Origin: Mycolicibacterium komossense
Lineage (GTDB): Bacteria > Actinomycetota > Actinomycetes > Mycobacteriales > Mycobacteriaceae
Length of the DNA stretch: 64,000 bases
Direction of reading: 5' to 3'
NCBI RefSeq assembly: GCF_025822605.1
Contig: NZ_JACKTY010000028.1
Coordinates: forward strand, 434,555-498,554
Under the pieces are notes generated by a model, which saw nothing but the letters and a program-made list of their open reading frames with translations, ran no database searches and was not told the origin of the DNA. This document shows, one piece after another, positions 55,374-62,598 of this stretch (positions are counted from its first letter, which is position 1; every line of letters starts with the position of its first letter). The position numbers and the translations under genes were made by a program.

Positions 55374-57170
55374 TTACGGGGTCGGGTTAGGTGGTGCGGC
55401 GTTGTGCTTGCGGCGGTTGCGCACCGCCGCGATGGTGAGGAATGCTGCGCCGAGTATCAGGACCAACAGCATCAGCATCGCGCCGATAGCGGCGATGACG
55501 GGGCTCGATCCACTCTTCAACGAAGCGTAGAAGTTGACGGGCAGGGTCTTGTCGAAGCTGGTCTGAAATAGCGCGACCACTGCCTCGTCCCACGAGCTGA
55601 TGAAGGCCAGTAAGGCCGCACCGATGATTGCCGGCACTACCGTCGGGATGACGACCTTGCGCAGGGCATAGAGGCGACTCGCCCCCATCGTCCACGCGGC
55701 CTTTTCCAAGCTCGAATCGACGTTGTTGAGCGCCGCTGCCACCACCAGATAGGTAAACGGCAGCGCCATAATGGTTTCCACCAAGACCAGGCCCCACCAC
55801 GTACCGAGAAGTCCGATCCGGTTCTGCACGTCGAAGGTGCCGATGGCCAGCAGGATCACCGGAACGATGACCGGTAGATACACCACGCTGATGATCGCCG
55901 ATTGAAGTCGTGGGCGGCCGTCCAGCGTGCGGATCCAGCGGGCGATCATTACGGCCAGCGCGACGCAGAGCACCGCGACGGCCAACCCGACGGTGACACT
56001 CTTCTGGAGCGCATCGGTCCACATGGGGTTGGTCAGCGCCACGTGATACCAGTCGAGAGTGAACCCGCGCGGCGGCCAGGCGATGGTGGCGTCGACGCCC
56101 CACGACAGCGGGAAGACGAAGGCGATCGGCGCGAAAAGGAATGCGATGACGACGACTGTCACTGCCCACAGCCCGACCTTGGCCGGCCCGAAAGGCATTG
56201 CCTCGTCGCGCGATACGCCCTTGGATCCGGTGATCGTAATACCCGACCCCGCCGTCAGGCCGGTCATTCGGCCCGCGGCGGCGAAGCCGATACACGTGAC
56301 GATGAGCAGGATGACGCCGAATGCGCTCGCGGGCCCCCATCGATAGTTCTGCACCTGCGTGGCGATGTAGGTGGAGATAGTGATGTCCCGCGGACCGCCG
56401 AGGATTGCCGGTGTCAAGAAGAAACCCGTGGCGATGATGAAGTTCAGCAGCAGCGCACCGACCACCGACCCGCGAATCGACGGCAGATACACCGAGATGA
56501 AGGCCTGCCAACTCGAGCAGCCGAGCGACTTTGCCGCGCGGGTGAGGTTCGGGTCCACTCCGCTCATGGCTGCGAACAGCACCAGGATCATGTACGGCAG
56601 AAGGTAATTCACCATACCGATAACAGTGCCGACGGAGTTGAACAGGAGTTGCTGGCGTCCCACACCGAGCGTCTCCAGTATCGAATTGACCGGACCGTTG
56701 GACGACAGCAATTCCAGGAAGGCGAACAGCCGGACCAGGATCGACACCCAGAACGGTAAGAGAATCATCATGAACAACGTCGTCGACATCGACCGCTGCA
56801 GGCGTGACATCAGATACGCACTCGGGAACGCCAAGACGAACGTCACCAACGTGGACACCGTCGCGGTGATCACGGTGTTCACCAGCACGTCGCGCAGCAG
56901 TGCGTCGGTGAAGAGACTTGCGTAGTTGACCAACGAGAACTTGGCAAGCGTATAGGACAGGGATCCGTCCGAACTGAGGCTGCGCAGCGCGATGCTCACC
57001 AGCGGCCAGAAAAAGAAGACCCCGTACAAGGCCACCAGCGCCACCAACAGCACGGCAGTTCCCACCGGCCGCCGCGGCCGGAATCGACTGGCCTCCAACG
57101 GCCCTGCGGGCGAAGCCGATTCAGCCGGATCGGGCTCGGCCTCATTGGGGGCTCGTGTAGCAGTTCTCAC
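55374..57170 (-). CDS. Fused double ABC permease (PotB-PotC-like in one chain)
   Basis: The 598-residue protein contains two complete binding-protein-dependent permease domains of about 280 residues each. The first spans about residues 35-310, with an EAA-type loop AAKSLGCSSWQAFISVYLP near 215; the second spans about 330-590, with EKAAWTMGASRLYALRKVVIP near 510. Normally these are separate PotB and PotC proteins, although fused permeases are known in iron and some polyamine-like importers. The GTG start at 57170 has GAGGAAA in front. Confidence 0.88.
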   Translation of the reverse strand: MRTATRAPNEAEPDPAESASPAGPLEASRFRPRRPVGTAVLLVALVALYGVFFFWPLVSIALRSLSSDGSLSYTLAKFSLVNYASLFTDALLRDVLVNTVITATVSTLVTFVLAFPSAYLMSRLQRSMSTTLFMMILLPFWVSILVRLFAFLELLSSNGPVNSILETLGVGRQQLLFNSVGTVIGMVNYLLPYMILVLFAAMSGVDPNLTRAAKSLGCSSWQAFISVYLPSIRGSVVGALLLNFIIATGFFLTPAILGGPRDITISTYIATQVQNYRWGPASAFGVILLIVTCIGFAAAGRMTGLTAGSGITITGSKGVSRDEAMPFGPAKVGLWAVTVVVIAFLFAPIAFVFPLSWGVDATIAWPPRGFTLDWYHVALTNPMWTDALQKSVTVGLAVAVLCVALAVMIARWIRTLDGRPRLQSAIISVVYLPVIVPVILLAIGTFDVQNRIGLLGTWWGLVLVETIMALPFTYLVVAAALNNVDSSLEKAAWTMGASRLYALRKVVIPTVVPAIIGAALLAFISSWDEAVVALFQTSFDKTLPVNFYASLKSGSSPVIAAIGAMLMLLVLILGAAFLTIAAVRNRRKHNAAPPNPTP

Positions 57171-57244
57171 AGTTTCCTCTTGACGTGACCTAGATTAAAG
57201 ATACAGTTCGATCGGTTAAAACAACCTTGCCCAAAGGAGCAGCC
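57171..57244. promoter_or_regulatory. Divergent promoter of permease operon and binding-protein gene
   Basis: The AT-rich 74-bp gap contains a stretch that, read on the minus strand, goes TTAACCGATCGAACTGTA (57219-57202). It resembles TTAAACAAACTGAACTATA at 61308-61326 in front of the DAO gene. Both share a TTAA...GAACT-R-TA core, a possible site for the GntR regulator of this cluster. The inference is weak. Confidence 0.35.
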
Positions 57245-58372
57245 ATGTCAAGAGCGAAAGTGAAGCAGGTGACAGCGGTCTTGGCCGTGGCAGTCTGCAG
57301 TGCCATCACCGCCGCGTGCGGTAATTCGCAGGCACCGACGCAAAGCGCCGGGGATTTCGACCCCGCGGTGTTTCCGGACTCCACCTTCAAAGGCCTGAAC
57401 GGGTCGCTGACCTGGTACGACTCGTCGGGTGGCCTCACCACCGACGCGAAAAACGAGACGGTGTGGAAGGACTTCACGGCGCTGACCGGCCTGCCGGCCC
57501 AGGCAGAGTTCACCGACGGGACCTCGACGAAGTTCCGGGCCGCTGCCGAGGCGGGCAACGTGCCCTGGAACCTCATAGAGTTCGGCACCGGGGGCGAGTT
57601 CTACCAAGCTGCGAATGCCGGCCTGCTCGAAGAACTCGACACCTCGAAAGTCCCGGTCGACAAGATCGACGGCGCCAGTGTCGACAAGTACGGGGTCAGG
57701 GTCGAAGACAACGGTTCGGTGCTGGTCTGGAACACCAAGGCGCTCGGCGGCAAAAAGCCTACATCGACCGCAGATCTGTTCAACACCAAGGATTTTCCCG
57801 GCAAGCGCTGCCTGTATAAGTATCCGGTGAGCGCAGGCACCCTCGAGGTGGCACTGCTTGCGGACGGCGTTCCCGCCGACAAGATGTATCCCCTTGACGT
57901 CAATCGCGCACTCGCGAAGCTCGGCACCATCAAAGACGACATCGTGTGGTGGGAGTCGGGCTCGACAGTCCTGCAGCTGCTCAATAACGGCGAATGCTCG
58001 ATGGGCATGGTGTGGACGGGCCGCGCATACGACGCGATCGTCAACCAAAAACTGCCGTTGGACTTCACCTGGAACGGCGGCCTGACGACCGCGGCCTACT
58101 TCGCGGTGCCCAAGGGCGCTCCGGACCCCGCGGTGGGACAGGCGGCCATCGCGATGTGGATCCTCGACCGTAAGGGGCAGATCGGGTTCGTCGACCGCAC
58201 GACCTACACCACCGCGATAAAGGACTTGGGCCCGTCGGACTACAACCCCGCCGTGCAGCCCTACGTCGTATCGAAAGAAACCGCCGCCAACACTGTGAGC
58301 GAAGACGCCAAGTATTACGCCGACAACCTCGACCCCGTGTCGAACGCCTTGGCAGCGTTCCAGTCTCAGTAG
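57245..58372 (+). CDS. ABC transporter substrate-binding lipoprotein (PotD/polyamine-like)
   Basis: The 375-residue protein has a lipoprotein signal with lipobox ITAAC at about residues 18-22. It then has a type II periplasmic-binding fold (GSLTWYDSSGGLT near 55, VWNTKALGGKKPTSTADLF near 165, GMVWTGRAYDAIV near 255). It matches the extracellular solute-binding family that includes PotD. ATG at 57245 has AAGGAG eight bases upstream; a TTG at 57227 is less likely. It is followed by an amine oxidase, suggesting an amine ligand. Confidence 0.88.
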   Translation: MSRAKVKQVTAVLAVAVCSAITAACGNSQAPTQSAGDFDPAVFPDSTFKGLNGSLTWYDSSGGLTTDAKNETVWKDFTALTGLPAQAEFTDGTSTKFRAAAEAGNVPWNLIEFGTGGEFYQAANAGLLEELDTSKVPVDKIDGASVDKYGVRVEDNGSVLVWNTKALGGKKPTSTADLFNTKDFPGKRCLYKYPVSAGTLEVALLADGVPADKMYPLDVNRALAKLGTIKDDIVWWESGSTVLQLLNNGECSMGMVWTGRAYDAIVNQKLPLDFTWNGGLTTAAYFAVPKGAPDPAVGQAAIAMWILDRKGQIGFVDRTTYTTAIKDLGPSDYNPAVQPYVVSKETAANTVSEDAKYYADNLDPVSNALAAFQSQ

Positions 58373-58396
58373 TTCGAAAAAGAGAGCAGGAGAGTT

Positions 58397-59746
58397 ATGC
58401 ATCGCGTTGTGGACAGCCCACAGGGCAAGTACGACGTCGCGATTCTGGGCGGCGGCTTTGCCGGCGCCACGGCCTCACGGCAGTTGACCCGCGCCGGTCT
58501 ACGCGTGCTGATCATCGAGGCACGCGATCGCCTCGCGGGTCGGATGTGGTCGCAGCCGGCCTACTTCGACGGCCATGCCGTGGAATGGGGCGGGGCGTTC
58601 ATGCTGGACCGGCCCAGTTATCCCCTGACCTGGAAAGAGATCGACGAGCACGATCTGAGGCTGGATTGGGGTTCACTGGCGAAAACCAAGCTGATCTGGC
58701 TGTCCGACGGCCAGCGCAGGGTCGGACCGATGCCGGTTCCGCTCGATGAACTCGTCTCTTTCGAGCGTCTCCTCCTACGGATCTCGGAACTGGCGTCTCG
58801 GATTGACCCGATCCAGCCGATCGAAGATCAGGACGTGGCAGATCTTGACGTGCCGTGGCCGAGCTTGCTCGAGGGTCTGGCGCTCGGACCACACACTCGC
58901 GAGTTGTTCTCCACGCACATCGTCACCCTGGCCGGTGACCCGTGGGATGTTCCGTCGGCGTTGCCTCTGCTGCACACCATCGCAAAGAGCGGATCAGTTT
59001 CCGCAGCGACGTTCTTCGCCGCTCCGTACGACACACCGATGGCACGCACCCTGGGTCCGCAGCTGGCCGACGGAACGGGTGCACTGCATGATGCGGTCAT
59101 GTCGGGCTCGGACGCCGACGTCCTGCTCGGGACCGAGGTCGTCGCGGTCGAAGACACCGGCGCGGATGTTCGGGTGACGACGTCCACTGCCACGCTCACG
59201 GTCGAGGCGGTGGTGTGCGCACTACCCATCGGAGTGCTCTCAGGGGTTCGATTCTCCCCTGGGCTATCACCGGAGTTGAACACACTGGCAAGCCAGGGGG
59301 TCGCCGGACAGGCCGAGAAGGTCACCGTGTTCGTCAGCAATTGCCCCGAACCCTTCTACGCACACGGCATCCCGCCTGGCGGAGGGTTCGCGACAGCATC
59401 GACCACCTTCCACGACGGGGATCGGGCAATCGTTGTGGGCTTCACCTCCGAAGCGGGCATCGTGGATCTCGATGACGTTGGAGCGGTGCAGAACTCGCTA
59501 CGCCAGTACGTACCGGATATCACAGTGGATGCGGTGGCCTGGCACGACTGGGCCGGTGATCAGTATTCCCGGGGCACCTGGAGCTACCTGCGACCGGGGC
59601 AATCCACACTGCGCCCCAAGGCTCGCCAACGCCAAGGCCGGATCACCTTTGCCGGGTCGGACTTCGATGCGCGCCTGGGCGTCGAAGGCGCTTTGCACAC
59701 CGGGGGGCTTGCCGCCGAGGAAGTCTTGGGCATACTAGGTCGCTGA
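58397..59746 (+). CDS. Flavin-containing monoamine oxidase family protein
   Basis: The 449-residue protein has the FAD fold AILGGGFAGATASRQL near residue 15, EARDRLAGRMW near 45 and EWGGAF near 64. The C-terminal FAD-binding segment GRITFAGSDFDARLG is followed by GALHTGGLAAEEVL, as in amine oxidases. It should oxidise a primary or secondary amine to an imine/aldehyde, delivering the substrate for the downstream aldehyde dehydrogenase. It lies 24 bp after the binding-protein gene and ends in a strong hairpin. Confidence 0.87.
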   Translation: MHRVVDSPQGKYDVAILGGGFAGATASRQLTRAGLRVLIIEARDRLAGRMWSQPAYFDGHAVEWGGAFMLDRPSYPLTWKEIDEHDLRLDWGSLAKTKLIWLSDGQRRVGPMPVPLDELVSFERLLLRISELASRIDPIQPIEDQDVADLDVPWPSLLEGLALGPHTRELFSTHIVTLAGDPWDVPSALPLLHTIAKSGSVSAATFFAAPYDTPMARTLGPQLADGTGALHDAVMSGSDADVLLGTEVVAVEDTGADVRVTTSTATLTVEAVVCALPIGVLSGVRFSPGLSPELNTLASQGVAGQAEKVTVFVSNCPEPFYAHGIPPGGGFATASTTFHDGDRAIVVGFTSEAGIVDLDDVGAVQNSLRQYVPDITVDAVAWHDWAGDQYSRGTWSYLRPGQSTLRPKARQRQGRITFAGSDFDARLGVEGALHTGGLAAEEVLGILGR

Positions 59747-59750
59747 AGTC

Positions 59751-59779
59751 CCCGGGAGTCGGCGAAGCCGGCTCCCGGG
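59751..59779 (+). terminator. Strong hairpin terminator
   Basis: A 13-bp stem with one G-T wobble (59751-59763 with 59767-59779) and a GAA loop lie five bases after the amine oxidase stop. Confidence 0.8.
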
Positions 59780-59808
59780 CGGCTCAACCATGAGACGCGA
59801 AAGTTGGT

Positions 59809-60576
59809 ATGACGTCGATGGCGGTACCGCAAACATCGGACATACTTCGCGAGGTGATCTTTTCACCCCTCGAGCACGGTGGGCGAACCCAGCTGGTCTT
59901 CGATCGGCTACGAAGCGCGGTCGCGCTGGACGTCTTCAAGGATGGCGAACAACTACCACCGGAGACCGAACTCGCTGCGCAACTGGGTATTTCCCCGGTT
60001 ACGTTACGTGATGCTCTGGCCCTCATGCGCCAGGCTGGACTCGTCGAGACCAGACGCGGCCGAACCGGAGGCAGCTTCATTCGACGCGATGGTTACGACC
60101 CGGTGGCACATGGATATTCGCGCCTTCAGGAGATGTCATTGGTCGATATCCGAGACTTGTCAGACTGGCGGATCAGCGTCGCCGGAGCGGCCGCCGCCCT
60201 GGCCGCCGAGCGCGCTTCCGACGATGAAGTCAACGGGATGCAGTCCCATGTGGGCACCTTTGCCCGAGCTAAGGACTCGACGAGCGCTCGGCGCACTGAG
60301 GGCAGACTGTCGATCTCCTTGGCCGCGGCGTCGCAGTCGGTGCGGCTGACCCGAGCCACGGTGACCTGTGTGATCGACTACGGACCCCTGTTGTCGGTCG
60401 CCTACAGCAACGCGAAACTACGTAAAACTGTTGGGCAACAACATAAGTCTCTGCTAGAGGCGGTCCGCGACGGCCGGCACGAAGACGCGCTGCGCGCCGC
60501 ACGGAACGCCGGCATCGAGGTTGCCCGCGACCTGGCCGGGCAGCGCGTCGACTCGAGTGCAAGGAAGCCAAGATGA
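59809..60576 (+). CDS. FadR-type GntR transcriptional regulator
   Basis: The 255-residue protein has an N-terminal GntR winged helix (LRSAVALDVFKDGEQLPPETE, ISPVTLRDALALMRQAGLVE and a TRRGRTGGSF wing). A C-terminal helical effector domain of the FCD/FadR type spans about residues 105-240. It probably controls the flanking transport and oxidation genes. It ends in an ATGA overlap with a Cache-like gene, an unusual pairing. Confidence 0.87.
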   Translation: MTSMAVPQTSDILREVIFSPLEHGGRTQLVFDRLRSAVALDVFKDGEQLPPETELAAQLGISPVTLRDALALMRQAGLVETRRGRTGGSFIRRDGYDPVAHGYSRLQEMSLVDIRDLSDWRISVAGAAAALAAERASDDEVNGMQSHVGTFARAKDSTSARRTEGRLSISLAAASQSVRLTRATVTCVIDYGPLLSVAYSNAKLRKTVGQQHKSLLEAVRDGRHEDALRAARNAGIEVARDLAGQRVDSSARKPR

Positions 60577-61280
60577 CCGGACGCGGCAAAGATGTGAGCC
60601 AAGAGATCGAGGAACTGGCCATCGAGGTGGCCAGCCGCATCGATTCTGTCGTCAATAAGCTGAACGTCCTGGCGGGCAACGTATCCTCGGCGAGGCAAGA
60701 TTTCGAGTACTTGGCAAGCGCCACCCGCCAGATGCTGGAAGACGGCGGCAGCGCAGGTGCTCTGGCCGGTGCCGGGTATGCGGTCTCCTATCTCGACTCG
60801 GGGCGTCCTCCGGCGATGGTGTGGTGGGTGCACCGGGGCGACACAACAGTAGAACGATCCCACAGTGTCGATCCCGACTCCGAGAGTTTCTACGACTACG
60901 CGGCCCTGCGATGGTTTCGAACCGCCAGGGACAGCGGGCTTCCCACGCTGTCAGGGCCATTCATCGACGCGTGGGGCGCTGACGACTACACCGTCACCGT
61001 CTCCCTGCCCGTGCCTGGCCCGTCCGGTCCACAGGGTGTTGTCGCCGCCGACGTCGACGTCCGTCGATTCACCGAGTCGCTGACCGCCGACCTGCGCCGA
61101 ATCTCGGTGCCGTTGGCACTGGTCAACGAATCCGATCGCGTCGTCGTCTCCACGGTTCCGGTGCTCAGCACGGGCCTCCCGATCCAGTCTCGAGCTGATC
61201 AGTCCCGGACGCAATCGCCAGTCCTGCAACGATTCCCGGTATCAACCTACGGCTGGTCGGTGGTGTCCCTGGCTGTCTGA
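60573..61280 (+). CDS. Soluble Cache-like sensor domain protein coupled to the GntR gene
   Basis: The 235-residue protein has an N-terminal helix (about residues 5-35, coiled-coil-like) and a PAS/Cache-like sensory region (YLDSGRPPAMVWWVHRGD near 70, FYDYAALRWFRTARDSG near 108, GPFIDAWGADDYTVTVSLPV near 130, with GVVAADVDVRRF near 155). It has no signal peptide and no transmembrane segment, while Cache domains are normally extracellular. Four-base overlap with the GntR gene suggests equal synthesis and joint function. It might bind the ligand and modulate the repressor; this is inferred. Confidence 0.72.
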   Translation: MTGRGKDVSQEIEELAIEVASRIDSVVNKLNVLAGNVSSARQDFEYLASATRQMLEDGGSAGALAGAGYAVSYLDSGRPPAMVWWVHRGDTTVERSHSVDPDSESFYDYAALRWFRTARDSGLPTLSGPFIDAWGADDYTVTVSLPVPGPSGPQGVVAADVDVRRFTESLTADLRRISVPLALVNESDRVVVSTVPVLSTGLPIQSRADQSRTQSPVLQRFPVSTYGWSVVSLAV

Positions 61281-61412
61281 TGGCCGGCCGACCAGAGCAG
61301 CCTTGCCCTTAAACAAACTGAACTATAGGATTTAGAGCAGTGCCGGATGTCGGTACGAACGGCGGGGCGACTCATCCAATCCGCCAGGGATTCCCATCTT
61401 CATGGAGGCGTA

Positions 61413-62588
61413 ATGACAACGGCCCCAAGCGTGGTCGTGATCGGAGCTGGCGTCCTCGGGTTGTCCACTGCTCTCGAGCTCATCAACCGTGGTAGCACCG
61501 ACGTTCACGTGATCGAACGAAGCCACCCGGGCGAAGGGTCGTCGGGCCGCTCGGTGGGGATGGTCGAGACACAGTATTTTCGCGCAGACGACATCGAAGC
61601 CCGCGTGTATGGCCGGCGCTTCTATGACAGATTGGCCGCGGACCACGGTCTTGGCTTTGTCTCATGCGGTTATCTTCGGTTGGGATCGACCGCAGCTGAC
61701 ATCGACACCTTCGAGGACAGCCTGAAGATCCAGCGGGATTTCGGTGTTGTCGACGCACGCGTCATGACGGCCGACGACATCGCCGGCACGTGGCCCCAGC
61801 TCGTGACCTCCGACCGCATAGGCGGCCTGTACGGCGCTTCCGACGGCTATATCGACGGCTACGAGTACTGCACCCTCGCGGCACGAATGATTACCGCTGC
61901 GGGCGCACGGATCTCGACCAAAACCGAACTGCTGGGTGCCGATGTCGACGCCAATGGCAGGTGGCGATTGGCTACCTCCAAAGGTTTCGTGGAGGCGGAC
62001 GTCGTCGTCAACGCGGCGGGCGCTTGGGGCGCGCGTGTCGGTGAACGCCTGGGAGCACCCATCGCCCTTCATCCGCAGTTGCATGGCGCCATCACGGTCG
62101 ATCTACGGTCGCCGATGGACCCGCTACTTCCCTTCGTCATGGACTATGTGCCCGACTCCGGGACCGATGGCGTCTACTTTCGGTCCGAGCGAGTCGATCA
62201 GTTGATTGCGGGTCTGCACACCGACGAAGGGGTACACGAACCCGTTTCACCGGACGTGAGCCTCCGGCGTGTCGGTGACGCCGACGTCGAGCGAGTTCTG
62301 ACGTTGATGGCCGAGCGTCTGCACATTGTCGATGACCTGACGATCAGCGGCAGCTGGCAGGGAATCTATCCGATGAGTCCTGATCACCGGCCGATAGTGG
62401 GGCGCCATCCGGACCAGCCGACGGTGATCTGCGCCCTGGGCGCAGGCGGATCGGGCATCCAGCTCGCTCCCTCCATCGGGGTAGTCGCCGCCGACGCTGT
62501 CCTCGATGCCGACCCCATCTTCACCTGGTCGCCCACCTGGGCCCCCGACCGCGTGATCGTCGGCACCCCCGCCCACCCCTCTGCCTGA
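61413..62588 (+). CDS. FAD-dependent oxidoreductase of the DAO (D-amino acid/sarcosine oxidase) family
   Basis: The 391-residue protein starts with the FAD motif VVVIGAGVLGLSTALELI and has HVIERSHPGEGSSGRSVGM near residue 30-50, a conserved VVNAAGAW near 200 and a C-terminal GAGGSGIQLAPSIG. The family oxidises N-methyl or secondary amino acids, including proline-type D-imino acids. It could thus supply the missing D-hydroxyproline dehydrogenase step, but it lies outside the ATTGTCGACAAT regulon. ATG at 61413 has GGAGG in front. An aldehyde dehydrogenase follows. Confidence 0.86.
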   Translation: MTTAPSVVVIGAGVLGLSTALELINRGSTDVHVIERSHPGEGSSGRSVGMVETQYFRADDIEARVYGRRFYDRLAADHGLGFVSCGYLRLGSTAADIDTFEDSLKIQRDFGVVDARVMTADDIAGTWPQLVTSDRIGGLYGASDGYIDGYEYCTLAARMITAAGARISTKTELLGADVDANGRWRLATSKGFVEADVVVNAAGAWGARVGERLGAPIALHPQLHGAITVDLRSPMDPLLPFVMDYVPDSGTDGVYFRSERVDQLIAGLHTDEGVHEPVSPDVSLRRVGDADVERVLTLMAERLHIVDDLTISGSWQGIYPMSPDHRPIVGRHPDQPTVICALGAGGSGIQLAPSIGVVAADAVLDADPIFTWSPTWAPDRVIVGTPAHPSA

Positions 62589-62598
62589 ACGGACACTC

